Below, one piece after another: positions 1 through 14,820 of a stretch of DNA of 64,000 nt. Below the pieces are notes generated by a model. It saw only the letters and a list, made by a program, of their open reading frames with translations, was not told the DNA's origin and made no database searches. Position numbers and translations under genes: made by a program. The stretch's first letter is position 1, and every line of letters starts with the position of its first letter. Origin of the DNA: Diploscapter coronatus (lineage: Eukaryota > Nematoda > Chromadorea > Rhabditida > Rhabditidae); assembly GCA_964036155.1 (NCBI GenBank), contig OZ038422.1:83413201-83477200 (forward strand). Direction: 5' to 3'.

Positions 1-495
1 AAACAATTCAAGAAATTCCTAAAAATCCCAATTTTAGAAATAAATTCCTGCTGGCGTGGATAAAAGTGGAGTATCAATCAGTCAGAGTCAGTTGGAAGGG
101 AGGGAATGAACACACGCTTAGACAAAGAAACGCTTTATCGGATCGCGACAAAAATGGGGAATGAAGTGAGAACAGAGGCGAAGGGAGGAGACAAACTGCT
201 GGAGGCAAGAACAGAAGGGGAGGATGCTGGAAAATGAGGAGAGGGCAGAGAAGCGCAGAAAAGACACTGACTGAAAATAGGGAAGCTAGTGGGTTGGTGG
301 AGGGAATCGATTCGAACTGCAAGCGCACCCGCCATGCGCCAATCGTGCAAGCTACCCCACCCAAGCTCCGCCCACAAATATGCGCCACAAATTTTGAATC
401 AAGACATTTTTCTCGAAATTTGCATTTTCTTGTCATATTTTTCGGCTTTTTCTTCCATTTTCTCCGAACAAAGAGTTAAAAATTCAGGACCGAAA
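1..495. other. Upstream region of RUVBL1
   Basis: No convincing gene is seen. The stretch from about 70 to 300 is purine-rich on the + strand and opens long low-complexity frames on the - strand that lack splice or family support. Bases 330-370 are C-rich. A 3' splice-site consensus ends at 487, eight bases before the RUVBL1 ATG, so part of the region is probably promoter and outron. Confidence 0.5.
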
Positions 496-3303
<2,808 letters not shown>

Positions 3304-3760
3304 ATGAAGGAGGGGAAGGAATCACTATCTGATCTCTCACAAATACATGCTATCTCTCAAAGTGTAGGTATACTTTTCCTGAAAATTTACCTTTCTTTGG
3401 AAAGGTATTTTTACACTCATCATTTTCATCACTTTATTTCTTTTATCGTTATCATCAATGCTTATGATTCTTTCCTTTTGAAGTTTTGAAAGTGACATTG
3501 ATGGTTGTCCCTCATTAAATCTCATTCTAGTTTTCCGGTTTTTATTTTCTATTTCGACTTCAATTGTTTGTTACACTTGTTCTTGTTGACTAAATCAGTA
3601 TTTTTTTTTTAATTTTATGATGTTTGAAAAATCGAAAGGTTAATTGCCTTGGTTGAATATCTTTGTCTGGGGATGGTAAAAGGGCAAATGAATAATTGTG
3701 ATTTTAGAAACTGCAGACTATTTTGGTTGCAGTTCATTTGATTTGGAATCAGAAGAGACG
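3304..3760. other. Spacer between RUVBL1 and TOMM22
   Basis: T-rich 3' untranslated and intercistronic sequence. No coding potential is seen beyond low-complexity frames. A TTGCAG acceptor-like site about 30 bases before the TOMM22 ATG is compatible with trans-splicing of the downstream gene. Confidence 0.5.
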
Positions 3761-4647
3761 ATGATTCGAGCTCCAGACGACTGGGACGACGTGCCTGATG
3801 ATGAATTGGAGGTGAGGGCTTGAAAATTAAAAAAGAATGAATCTTGGGGTTCTGAGTAAAAAGTTGTAAATAAATTGTCTGAATTTTCCATGCAACTTGA
3901 CAATAGATATAAAGTGGAAATTTCAATAAGTTGAACTGATTTTGCTTCAATGAAATTCTATTTTTTCCACGATACAGTAACCGATAGAACATGTCTGAAA
4001 AAATTGGAAATTTAATAAAATGATCGAAAATTTCGAGCATGATGATGAAGGATTTTTGAGGAAACAATTCTGGAGCGAATCGAGGGCCTGAGCGAAATGG
4101 TGCCGCAGTCCGTGAGGAAGGCCGTTACCAGCACTACCAGTTGGACTATTTGGACTGTCAAAAGCACCGTAATATTTTGAAGTTTCTTGAGAATTGCTAC
4201 GTTTTCGCGACACTTTACATTACCAAAATTGATCACAGATCGCAAAGTAATTGCAATGCATTTGATATTTGATGGAATGTAAAATTCACTTGTTGTGATG
4301 TTGCAGTTCGGTCTGGCCCGCAACACTGCGTGGATAGTTGCGACCTCGTCGCTCATCATGTTCTTGCCCTACATCATCGAAAAGGAAAGGAGCGATATGG
4401 AACGGTCGCAGGTCGAAGTTTTCAACAATTTTTCCTCCTGTGAAATTTCTACCGATAAATTTTGCATCTCTACATTTATTTTTCTGTAGAATTTTTATCA
4501 GTCCTTTTGAAGAAAATATACGATTTCGCTTCGAAAATTAACTATTTCTTAAAAAAAAAAAAAAAAAAAACAGCTTTTCAGGTACTCGCTCAGCAGCAGA
4601 TGCTACTCGGTCCTCATGCAGCCATTCAGAATGCCAAGAAGCAGTGA
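3761..4647 (+). CDS. TOMM22: Mitochondrial import receptor subunit TOM22
   Basis: Central receptor and organiser of the TOM complex in the mitochondrial outer membrane. Four exons (3761-3811, 4061-4168, 4307-4411, 4582-4647) give 109 aa, the usual size for animal TOM22. The acidic cytosolic start (PDDWDDVPDDELE) is typical of the presequence-binding face. Residues about 40-60 hold the LSEMVPQSVRKAV segment, then a single membrane span near residues 60-78 (AWIVATSSLIMFLPYII), followed by a charged stretch and a short tail with MLLGPHAA. The acceptor before exon 2 (TTTTTGAG) is weak but keeps the frame. It lies 457 bp after RUVBL1 and 281 bp before MTERF3, consistent with an operon. The call rests on the acidic motif, the span and the length. 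Confidence 0.9.
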
Positions 4648-4928
4648 TTCTCTGCCCCTTTCATCAAAAACCAGTCACTCGAATTTTCCCTTTACATTTT
4701 TCCTTATTTGTTCATTGTTTTTGTTGAATTATAGTTGCACAGAGAGTAGTTCAGCTTTATTTCGATTCTCCTCTAGTTCTAGGCCCATATCCAAGTTTCT
4801 TTCGTCATTTACAATAAATTGTTATCATTTGATTCTTGGCGAATATTCAGATCCTTGGGTTAAGATCCCTGAGATTTCTTGACATTTTAGATGTTTTGAG
4901 ACATTGAATGATCATCTTTTTTCAGAGA

Positions 4929-7682
4929 ATGTTACGACGATTGAATTTCTGCCTTTTGTTGGCAGATGCGAGCCGATTTCGAACACTTCGAGTAGCACAA
5001 TCGCTCTCCTCCTCGGCAGACGCTGCAAAACAAAATGAGGCCTGAATTCTCATTTTTAATTAGAATTTCCATAACTCGTCTAAAAACGTGAAATCTCCAA
5101 TCCTAAAGGGAATGAATTCTGACATGAAAGATGTTTTTATGCTGAAATTTTGAAAAAGATGCTTCAGAAGCAAGAACAATCGCCAGAAGAGAAGAGAATC
5201 GCTGAACGACAAGCGAAAATTCAAAATGTCAGAGCAAGGACTTTGGCTGTGCAGGTTAGTTTTTTTTTTTTTTTTTTTTAAATTATTCTCATTGAGTGCA
5301 ATCAAGTGCGTTGAAAAAAAAGATTATAATTGAGGAAGGTTATCACTGCGAATAAGCAGTGTTCTTCGAATATTTGAATTTGTTTTGAGAGGAAAGTCAA
5401 ATTTGAGAAAGGACATAAAGAAATTCGCTGAAAACAACTTGACAAACAATTCCAGAAAGACAAAAACAAAGTGGCAGTGGAAACGGAATGGGACACTCGG
5501 GCGAAGCAAATGATCGAGCGAGTGCAGCAGGGACAGCTCGAGGCTGACACTCACGAAGACGCAGAACAGAACGAGAATAACTCACTTCAAACGGTTGGAT
5601 TTTTAATGCTCCTTTCAAAAATTGATTAATTTTCGAAAATTAGTTTCTTTTCTAAAATGTCTAACAGCTTTCTTAAAAAGCAGACTTCTCAAAGCTCGAC
5701 CCACAAAAAATAACACATCGTTTCGAGAAAGAAAAAGACGACATGTTCTTTTACTCTCTCAATACGACACATTTTTTGCGGGCCGAGTTTTGAGAAGTCT
5801 TAAAAATTTATTGAATTGAATAATTCAGGCAGAATCAGCTGAGAAGGAGGTCGTTCCTGCATTCAACAAGAAAACGGGCCGAATAGTGCCAACGGAGATC
5901 ATCTACAACGAGGGCGAACTGGATAATTCCGATTTGTCGCTGCCTCCTTCACCGTATTATTGCTTTACTTTATTTTATTTCTGAATGTTTTTCTTCAGTT
6001 CCAATCCGCATCCATTCGACACTTCCACCCTGTCGCCCACCTACTCCCGACACATCTTCAACTACGCAAATCATTCACCGATTCTGAGGCTGCTTGTTGA
6101 TCTGAAAGTCGATCTGTTTCAGGTAAAAGATTTCATTCTTCATGCAAATATTTCAAAATAATGAAAATAAGAAAAGGATTCTATGTTACTTTTTGATTTT
6201 ATAATTTCCCAGGTTTGCATGGACAATCCTCGACTTGCAAAATTTCTTTTGAAGCTGCAATTGCCTGAAGTCCAAGAGAAGGTAATTTTTACCGATTTTT
6301 AAACGTTCCTATTTCGAATTCTCAGGTGAATTACTTGATGGAACTCGGGTTCAGCCAAGATGAATTGGGAAGTTATCTGACAAGAAACCCATACTATCTG
6401 CTGCAGGATTTGGATGCCATGAAAGTGGAGTCTTCTCTTCAAGAATATATTTTTAATTCTATTTTCAGGGACGGGTGAAATATTTGGTGAATAAGCAATT
6501 CAAGAAAGATGAAATTCACAAAGTCATCAAGGAGTTTCGGTATGTTTTTTCTCTTGAAAAAGTGAAAAAAAGAAAGTTTTTATTTGGAAAGATTATAGTT
6601 TGAAAGAAAAATATTGCTTATAAACAATCATGAGTTTTGAAAGTAGAGGAACAATGAATCAACTTTTCAGATACTGGATCAACACAGACGAAAAGACGCT
6701 GGATGCGCGAATCGGTTTCATACAACATCATTTGCGCATCAACAGACACTTGGCAAGGATCATCGTCGTCAAGGAGCCCAGGGTCATAATGTTCGGTATC
6801 GGCCCTATGTATGTAAGTGGCTAGACATTTTAGGAGGATGGTTTTCTACTTATACAGTTCTCTTCAAAATTACTATTTCTTATAAAAATACTTTGTATCC
6901 GATTCATTCACGGTTTAAAAATAACATAACAAATTTCTCATTTTGAAAAATCTGATGATGATAATTTTCAGCGGCTCGTGAATCTGCTGACGAAAGAATT
7001 GGATTTCACACGCGACCAACTGCGGGCGATGATCGTTAAAGATCCAAGGATATTTATTCAGGGTTAGCATTCTTTATAAGAAAAATGTTGCCCACTTCTT
7101 GCTCTCTATCGATACTTCTTTCTCTAGAATGATAGGCTCTATAAGAAGAAAGATTGGTAGTATTCGTTTAATTCATTCCACCAATTTGAAATTGCAGATT
7201 CCCGCTCTATCGCGAAGAACTTCTTCTATTGTCACTACGCGATGAAGCTTTCCCACGAGACAATCAGCCAACATCCCTTCCTCCTCAGGGCCTCTCTTTC
7301 TGTCATTCGATTACGGTAAGGTTTATTTTTTCGTTTTTAAATTTTCAATGATTCTCCTCGAATTTGTTAATTGAATTTTCCTTCGTAATTCTCTGAAATC
7401 TCATGCATTTCTCAATCTCTCTTCTTTCTTTATGGAAATGCAAATTTTAGATACGAGTTCCTGAAGAAGTTGGGTCGTTCATTGGAGGGAGTGGACAAGA
7501 AGAAGGCAGAGGGAGAATCCACATCGGTCCCAGGGAGTGCAGAGAGCACCGACACGAGGACGGAGAGGGAGGAGAGGTTGGTCAAAATCGAGGATTTCCT
7601 TAGACCGAGTGATGCCGAATTCGCCATCCATGCGGCAAGGACCTATCCAGTCATCTACAGCAGATTCCTCAGAACACATTAG
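4929..7682 (+). CDS. MTERF3: Mitochondrial transcription termination factor family protein, MTERF3-like
   Basis: Mitochondrial mTERF-repeat protein; the MTERF3 branch acts in mitochondrial transcription and ribosome biogenesis. Securely spliced exons are 5456-5593, 5829-5953, 5999-6122, 6213-6281, 6326-6424, 6469-6539, 6671-6812, 6972-7062, 7198-7315 and 7451-7682 (403 codons with stop). Repeats of about 35 residues carry the mTERF pattern of a proline-containing helix (LMELGFSQDELGSYLTRNP; IIVVKEPRVIMFG; MIVKDPRIF). The 5' end is uncertain. An ATG at 4929, just after a TTTTTCAG site, opens an Arg-rich acid-free presequence (MLRRLNFCLLL), but joining it to the exon ending at 5254 needs a GC donor after 5039 and an acceptor near 5158. 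The intron at 5594-5828 carries a MITE. The family is sure; assignment to MTERF3 rather than another MTERF is likely. Confidence 0.88.
5682..5800. mobile_element. MITE-like inverted-repeat element, family 2 (copy 1)
   Basis: Non-coding element in an MTERF3 intron, bounded by inverted termini that start AGACTTCTCAAAGCTCGACC and end with the near reverse complement (GAGTTTTGAGAAGTCT). The inside is itself self-complementary (CACAAAAAAT facing ATTTTTTGCG; GTTTCGAGA facing TCTCTCAATACGA). A second copy of the same family lies at 53371-53500. No transposase is present. Confidence 0.75.
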
Positions 7683-8186
7683 TTAGTAATCTAGGGTTTA
7701 GTTTAGTTTTTTCCTTATTTTTATCAAACTCGTTTAGAGTTGGACTAAATTTTTAATGCAGAACATAGAAGTCCAAATTCCGATCGAGCTTGGTCTTTAT
7801 TTATTTCGAGATTTTCAATAAGCTGCTCTATTTGATCGTATGAGATTTCTGGACGAGTGAATTTACTGAAGATCTCGAACTTTCCGATGAATTAATAAGA
7901 TTTATTTGTTGAACTAGCCTTGAAATTTCCCAGACGTGTCATAATTATTTGTTCATACAAATTGTTTTCCTTGTTTCAGTTATTCGGAATAAAATTACGT
8001 AACATTCAACGAAGGTTTATGAATATCAGTAGCGATCTGCTAGGATATCTTTTCAAAATTGAATGGTTTTGCCAAGTGTTTGTCATCGAATTGTTTTCTC
8101 TATGCCTCTACTCATATGACTCCGACAACGAATATTTGCATTATTGATATTGATTTTTCGATGTTTCATTTTTTCAGCCAATCAGA
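7683..8186. other. Spacer between MTERF3 and ENDOG
   Basis: A+T-rich sequence with AATAAGATT near 7892 as a possible polyadenylation context for MTERF3. No gene is seen. A strong TTTTTTCAG acceptor ends 9 bases before the ENDOG ATG with no coding exon upstream. Confidence 0.5.
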
Positions 8187-11100
8187 ATGAATCGTGCATT
8201 CAATTTCGGAGGGGCTCTTCTGCTGGGTGCGGGCTCCTTCCTCATCGGCCGCTACTCGACGGACTTCGACTCGCTCAGGAAACTCCAGGCCGCAACCGCT
8301 GTGTCGGTAAGTCCATCAAAATGCGTCTGCTATAATTTTTTGCCGAAATTTAAAGAAAAATTGTTAGATTGAGTTGATGCTTTTTAACCCCATGCCAATG
8401 TTAGGCGACTTTGCATGTAAGTTTTGGATAGACTTGACATTTATGTTGAAATTTTTGCACGTAAAATCGGCCAAAATTGATAGAATCTAAGAAAGTTAGA
8501 CTGCAACCTTATCTTCATTTTCACATGTTCAGCTTTTATCTTGACGAGTTATTGAAGGGAGTAGTTTATTGAAGAAAATCGATTGCATTGTAACTAAGTC
8601 TAAACGCATCCTTATGAATAGTTTTCAAACAAATTCATTCTTTTCAATTTCAGCCAAATGTGCCGATCACAGTTCCGCTTTCGAGCACTCCTCCAATGTC
8701 TCCGACGGGTAAGTGTTACGTTATTTATGGCACTTTTCCTTACTTTAGAAAAGGATCGCCTTTTTTTTTTACAAAAGAATGACATTCTGACTGAAATTCT
8801 TCCTTAATGTCGAATTCTTTATAGAAGTTGAAATTGCGCTTTTCATGATGGGTTTTTTAGTTTAAAAGATGAAATAGTCATTCTTCAGACAAACTGCCAG
8901 ACCTGCCCCCGTCACGCGCCTCGCAAATCATGAAATTCGGCTATCCCGGTTTCGACAACCTGAGAACTTTCGAGGATTTCGTGCTCTCCTATGACAGGAA
9001 GACCAGAACTGCACACTGGGTGAGTTTAGCAAGTTTTAAATCGATGAAAACTCGCTGAATGAACTTCACCTACTTGAAAGTTGTCAGCAGATTGTGTCGA
9101 ATAGACTTTACTTACTGTCGACCTGCCACGCTTCTTTGATAACTTCCACAAATTACATCGAAAGTTTATTAGAAATATTTAACGACATAACAGATTCTCT
9201 CGATTAATTCCCCAGAAAACTGAAAATTCTAGTAAATTTTCTTAAATTCGAGGTGTGCGAGCACCTGACGCCGGACCGGATGGTGTACGTGCCAGACATC
9301 GATCGATCGAAGTGCGACTTCCGACCGGACGAGAGCATCCACGCATACTTCCGATCGCAGAATGAGGACTACAGGGTTTGTAGGATGGAAAATCCAACAT
9401 TCTGAAATGAACTTATCTTTCAAATCTAAATGATTTCCAAATATCCATATATAACTTTTAGAACTCAAAAATCAGAATTTAAAAATTTTTCAAGTGGAGG
9501 GAAGGGGTTGTGTTAAAATTGATACTCTTTCATCATGTATATAGCTCAAAGATGTTCTTTGATGTTTCTACTAAGATGGAAAATATGGTGAAAGTTACGT
9601 GATTTTTGTAAACATAGGAGTTTTTAGGGCAGTGGCTACGACCGCGGCCATCTTGCAGCAGCGGGCAACCATCGTCGCTCACAAAACTCCATCAACCAGA
9701 CGTTCTTCCTCACGAACATGAGTCCCCAAGTCGGCAAAGGATTCAATCGCGACAAGTGGAACGACGTCGAAAAATACGCGCGGTCAGAAATCTCACTATT
9801 TTCACAACCTCCTGGAAAGTCGCAACATGACGAAATAGTGTGAAAGCTTTTGGACTCATTAAATCATGCATTGATTGATGGAAGAAATATTGCATAGTCA
9901 GAAAGAATATAATTTTTCTTCTTTTTACTGATGAAAAATTTTCCTTCCTATGAAACATGAATTTGTGAAATCTCAGAAAGCTAGCGAAGAAACACCTCAA
10001 TACATATATTCTCACGGGGCCGCTGTACTTGGCACGGAAAGAGGCCGACGGGCATATGTACGTCCGTTACAAAGTAAGAAACATTCCTTTTGCGCGACTT
10101 GATTTTTGGGTAACCTGAAAAATAGTAGCACACGAAGTAGTATGAAAAAAAGATAATAAAAATAGCGTCCCTAACACGATCTTATGTTCTTTATAGTTAG
10201 ACCTTGGTCCTGCCCATTTGCAATCTTGTTGCGGCATTGTGCATTGTTATTAATCGTCCAAATGTTGGCCGTCGTTTCAGCAGTTAAGACCGCTTATCGC
10301 TCATTTTCGTTCATTCTCTTGCACACTCATTCATTTTCTTCGATTTTTACTCGGATTTCCTTTCTTCGGGAATAAACGTAGGACGTTTCGAAAGCATGAA
10401 GTTCGTAAGATCTGCTAACTTCACTATTTCGTTAACTATTACATTACTATACTTTTCCATACTGCCTTCTTCCTACTTCGCAACTTAATAATTTGTCACT
10501 TCGTTAGACTAGGCTAGATAGAATATCTTTTCTTTTTACTACTCTTATAACATGGCGAAATTCTTAGACGACGGAAATGCAAAAGAATTCAAGTTATCTA
10601 ATTTTTCCACAAATTGTAGCTTTAATTTTGAGGTGATCGGAAAGTCGCAGGTAGCCGTGCCAACGCACTTCTTCAAAGTGATTCTGTACGAGACCAGCCC
10701 CAACAACTTCGAATTGGAAGCCTTTCTCCTTCCCAATGAGGTCATTTTTTCACCTCTTCATTTTATGACTATTTTCTCGACATTCTATCTTTTTACTCGT
10801 GAATTCCAGATGTGTGAATAGCAATAGAGATATTTCCCTTATTGTCAATGACCGATTACTTGGGGCGAAGTGAGCATACTGACTTTTGATCCACGATAAT
10901 TGGCGCGTTGTTTACAGATGATTCTACGCTATTACAGCATATTCAAGGCATGAGTCAGACGACTATTTGTGCATAATTATTTTGCCTCAAGTTATCGATC
11001 ATTGACAATACCTAATTTCTCTTATAGATTGAAGCTTCTAAACATTTTCTTCCATGTTTCAAAATTCAGGTGATCCCCGACGAAACGCCGATCGAGAAAT

Positions 11101-11213
11101 TCCACGTGCCGCTGGACGCGATTGAGCGAGCTGCGGGCTTTCTCATCTTCGACAAGATCCCCAAAGGCGCGCTCAAGAAGGTCAATGGCAAATCCGTCGG
11201 GGGATTCTGGTGA
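8187..11213 (+). CDS. ENDOG: Endonuclease G, mitochondrial DNA/RNA non-specific nuclease
   Basis: Mitochondrial intermembrane-space beta-beta-alpha-metal nuclease, released to fragment nuclear DNA in apoptosis and involved in paternal mitochondrial DNA removal (CPS-6 in C. elegans). Eight exons: 8187-8306, 8654-8708, 8889-9019, 9253-9375, 9628-9782, 9977-10073, 10633-10740, 11070-11213, giving 310 aa, the family's usual length. The N-terminus (about residues 8-20) is a hydrophobic mitochondrial anchor. The catalytic DRGH motif is at residues 148-151 (general base His151), followed by the metal-binding region with FFLTNMSPQ (Asn173). Downstream are LTGPLY and the VPTHFFKVI strand. An AATAAA lies at about 11264. 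Several splice acceptors (9252, 10632) are GAG-type. Last gene of the + strand mitochondrial-themed run. Confidence 0.96.
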
Positions 11214-11627
11214 AAAGCGATCAGATCAAGGCCAAATCCAACATTTTCCATAACATATCGATCAATAAAATATGGAAAAAATAGAAATTCGATTTTTTAA
11301 AATAGAAAATAGGCAAGAGACTTTTCGGGGAATTAAAAATTTTCTAATTGTATGCTACTTTATTTATTTTATGTTTAGCATTCAGGATATGATTTAGAAA
11401 TTTGAAATTCCCCGAAAATTAATTCAAGCCAAATCAGTCTTATTCCAATTCTCCGTGTCAGATGAGAATAGAACATTTGCATATTTTCAGTTAGGCAGAA
11501 TTAGGGTGTAGTGATCGAATCGTTAATTCTTTCATCAGTTATTCACAATTGTTACGGCTAATTTGTTACATTGTTTTCGTTATGATGATGATGATGATAA
11601 TGCCTTTTCTGAACCCATTTACTCTCC

Positions 11628-11816
11628 ATTATTCCTGAGATCGGTATTGTCTTCGTCCCTGGGCAAAGATGATGGTGCGAGCCGCACGCAATACGCGAGT
11701 GAAAATAGTGTAGAAAGTGAGGAGAGCGCAACGAGGACACGGGCGGGGACAAGGAGGAAAGACTTGATACTTCCCCATTGCCTAGAGACTGAAACAATGC
11801 CGATCTCAGGAATAAT
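11628..11816. repeat. Foldback element with ~40-bp arms
   Basis: Arm 11628-11650 (ATTATTCCTGAGATCGGTAT...) matches the reverse complement of 11794-11816 at 22 of 23 positions, and similarity continues inward for about 15 more bases (CCTGGGCAA facing TTGCCTAG). The 140-bp loop is not coding in any supported way. It is likely a MITE-type element or a hairpin transcript. Confidence 0.65.
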
Positions 11817-12066
11817 CGAAAGTATGATTGATACGCATATCATTTTCAACATTGATTGTTGCCTAAATTCCTGTCTATTTTGGCAATTTTAAATGAACTT
11901 TATAATTTTTTTTGTACAAATTTAAACCAAACACGTTCTGACGCGTGCACTGTATCTTCCTGATTTTTTAACATGTCGAAATACTTACAATTTACAAACA
12001 AATCAAATTATTTCATCTGCAAATAAGTATGAAATTTAATAATTACAATTTTTCATTCTATCACTG

Positions 12067-12195
12067 ATTGGAGAGAACGTCGATATTCATGCAGCAGCAA
12101 TTAGAAATCGAATTTGTAGCAAAATAGTGAATCACGTAGGAAAGAAATGAGACAAATAGCGCAATTTTTGAATATCGACGTTCTTTCTAACCAAT
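12067..12195. repeat. Foldback element with ~23-bp arms
   Basis: The arm at 12067-12089 (ATTGGAGAGAACGTCGATAT...) pairs with 12169-12195, with 16 perfect central base pairs and a 4-bp bulge outside. The loop is about 80 bp. Nothing coding is present. Confidence 0.6.
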
Positions 12196-12536
12196 ACATT
12201 TAGCCATAGATTGTGCGATTTTTCATCCTTAAAATTTAGGTGGAAAAGAAAAATAGCACCAGCAACTATCAACAACTCAGTAAATAGTTGTCAACAAACG
12301 GAAATGATTCAAATAAATTCATAATCTAAACAAAAACGAGCCAATAAATGTTTATCAAATTTAAATTTATTTATTTTGAAACAAAGCGGCTATAGTCTAT
12401 ACTTCATTCGTGCATTATTTCATTTGACTACACTGTAGCATTTTGCAGCATGTTTGTCTATTCTTTTCTTAGAAATTGCTCTGTCTGCTAAATTATTGTC
12501 ATTTGCGAAGCTAGTGATATTCCATTTTGTTTGCAA

Positions 12537-13851
12537 ATGGAGACTAAACTCGGTAATATTGTGAATTATAATCGTTTATTTCTTTCTAATTTTTAGTAAA
12601 CGTACGATTTGAAGATGGAATTCTTTTTATTTCGATAAACCGTCCTGAAAAGAGAAACTGCGTCAACCATCTGACAGCATTGCAGTTGATCAAGGCTTTT
12701 GAGCGTTTGAACGATGACGAGCAGGTCAAGATTGGAATCTTTTATGGAGAAGGTAATTTTTATCGATAAATAAAGGGTTTTTTTTTCTAAAATTAGGCAA
12801 TACATTCTGTGCTGGCTACGATTTGAGCGAAGTGTCTGAGTCGAAGGGAAAGATCGACGTGATTCCACATGAGTTCTTCCAGAAGTATCGATATATGGTA
12901 GGACTTGAGCGTATTGAATTATCTTTATTAGTGAACTCTAGGGCCCTTCGATAATGGAGATTCGCAAGCCCTTAATTGTGGCGATTGAGGGCCATGCGGT
13001 TGCTGGAGGACTTGAGATGTCCCTTTTAGGTAATTTGTTCTTCATCATTAGACAATGGAGTCAAAATGAGTATTTTTGGTAAATTTTCTAACTTCGGAAG
13101 ATCAGGTTCAGCTTTCAGAATCCAAATTGGTTTAGTGAAATGTGACATGTGTTGAGCAACGTGATCATCTTTCAAAATTAAGGCGATCTTCGAGTCGCTG
13201 CATCCGACGCCATTCTCGGCGTTTATTGTCGCCGTGTGGGAGTTCCCCTCCTCGATGGTGGAACTGTTCGGTTGCCGAAGGTTGTTGGAGTTGGCAGGTA
13301 TCAGAATCGCGAACAACAAAGAGCAAGCCGCTATTTAGAGCTCTCGATATGGTACTTACAGGAAGAGGTGTTCCAGCCAATGAAGCCCTGCAATGGGGAC
13401 TGGTCAACCGAGTCGTGCAGCCGGGAAAAGGTTTGTCATTGGGCATGATCTTCGAAAGAATGAGTTTTCATTTTTCATATTGTTGTCATATCTCTAATCA
13501 CTCGCAATTTATTCCTCACTCGATTTTTTCCCTTTCATAATTGTTCGAAACGATTTTATGATATTTTCCAGTAATCAAAACTCAAAAATGTATCTTTCAA
13601 CTTCAGCTTTGGAGGAGGCTACGAAACTAGCTCGTCTAATCACCTCTCATCCGTATTCTTGTATGCTGGCTGACAGAGATTCTCTCTTCAAGTCGTTCGA
13701 TCTCACCACTGACGAGGCATTCAAATATGAGTTCCAGAGTCTTCGAGTTCTACCCGAAGCTATTCAACGTGAGATACTTTAGTTATGTTTACAAGGCTTC
13801 TGGTTTTCAGATGCCAAGAGATTCGTTGATAAGAAGTTATCCAAGATGTGA
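12537..13851 (+). CDS. Enoyl-CoA hydratase/isomerase family protein
   Basis: Crotonase-fold enzyme acting on acyl-CoA thioesters. Eight exons: 12537-12552, 12597-12752, 12797-12897, 12942-13029, 13183-13297, 13339-13430, 13607-13768, 13811-13851, giving 256 aa. The crotonase signature is present: INRPEKRN near the N-terminus, the oxyanion-hole segment GNTFCAGYDLSEV, then AIEGHAVAGGLEMSLLGDLRVAASDAI-type sequence and LTGRGVPANEALQWGLVN. The usual second acidic catalytic residue after the AGGLE helix falls in GVPLLDGGTVRLP, resembling crotonase homologues whose exact reaction varies, so substrate and reaction (hydratase or isomerase) are not assigned. No presequence or peroxisomal C-terminal tripeptide is evident (ends LSKM). 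The intron between 13297 and 13339 is only 41 bp. Confidence 0.9.
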
Positions 13852-14820
13852 TCAACGACTAATTTATTGTCATTGAAACAAAACTTTTCCAACAAACATA
13901 TAGATTTGTACAAGTATTCCTGGAACATAGTCCATATTAAATAGAAATAAATTCGTCTCCCCAAATAACTCAACTACTTCAAACAGGCCTAAATTTAGTA
14001 GTCCAATAATTGAATTTGCTGATTGAAGCAAGAGCAAAACGTGCTGTCGAACAACACACGTGACACACATTTAGCCGAGAGGTATGAGGCAGATGCGAGA
14101 AGGAAAAAAGATCTCTGGATGAGAAAAAGTTCTGACGAGGAATGAGACCAAAGAGTCCTGCTTGATTGTGAGAATTAGCGAGCAGGCAAAAGTGGCAGCC
14201 GATTTCAGAGGAAGATGAATGAATGGATGGATGAATTGAGGTCACTAAATCACTTCCGACATGATAAGATATTAATCATCAGGCATGCTAAAGTTCATAC
14301 TGATAATTGCAAGCAAAACATATTCTAACTTTCGGAAGGAAATATTATAAAAAGTTCAAAATATTCTACCCGCGCCAATACTACCTTGGAATGCTGAACT
14401 GTCCCTTCTGAACGGCCAGGCTCGACCGAAATCGTCAAGCAAAATTCCTCACTCCGTTTTTTTTCTAATAACATTTCTGTAATCGAATATCCTCCTTATA
14501 GCTAACCACTGACGCATGGAGCAGTCGTTTTTGAAGATACCTGAAGAATGTGATGTGTGTGTGTGTCACTTTGCATGTCGCGTTCAGCCTCGTGCTCTAT
14601 CTCCCTTACCATCAGTTAGCATCTCCAGTCCTTGACCACGCCCCTCAGTTATCTCGCCCTTCCCTTCGCCTCTTCGCCCTTCGTGTCTCGGACAATCTCT
14701 CGATCTCTCAGCTCTGCAACCAGCTGTCTCCATTCCCCCATCTACTTCATATCCGCTATCGCTTTATCATCTCCCATTTGCCTCCCTTTCCTCAATTCCC
14801 CATCTCTCAAAGTTGTTACA
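13852..14820. other. Spacer upstream of the Ig-domain gene
   Basis: 3' flank of the hydratase gene (AATAAATTC near 13947), then non-coding sequence. From about 14580 to 14815 the + strand is markedly pyrimidine-rich (repeated CTCTC/CCTTCC runs), which probably marks the promoter or 5' leader of the next gene. Frames in this tract look compositional. Confidence 0.45.

Larger units (their letters stand above)
11214..12536. other. Intergenic region with two foldback repeats
   Basis: Carries the ENDOG polyadenylation region and then two unrelated foldback structures (listed separately at 11628-11816 and 12067-12195). Both possible reading frames across 11563-11892 run through the arms of the first foldback and are not considered coding. 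The remainder is A+T-rich with no recognisable gene. Confidence 0.5.

Noticed and set aside
280..365. tRNA-like sequence with GATTCGAACTG
   Set aside because: Only a T-loop-like string matches; no acceptor stem, D arm or anticodon arm can be folded around it.
74..436. 120-codon frame on the - strand before RUVBL1
   Set aside because: Leu/Ser/Phe/Pro-rich product of a purine-biased tract; no domain and no splice support. It also overlaps the probable promoter and outron of RUVBL1.
11563..11892. Frame opening with an Asp run between ENDOG and the hydratase gene
   Set aside because: It runs through both arms of a foldback repeat and the opposite strand is equally open. No family resemblance.
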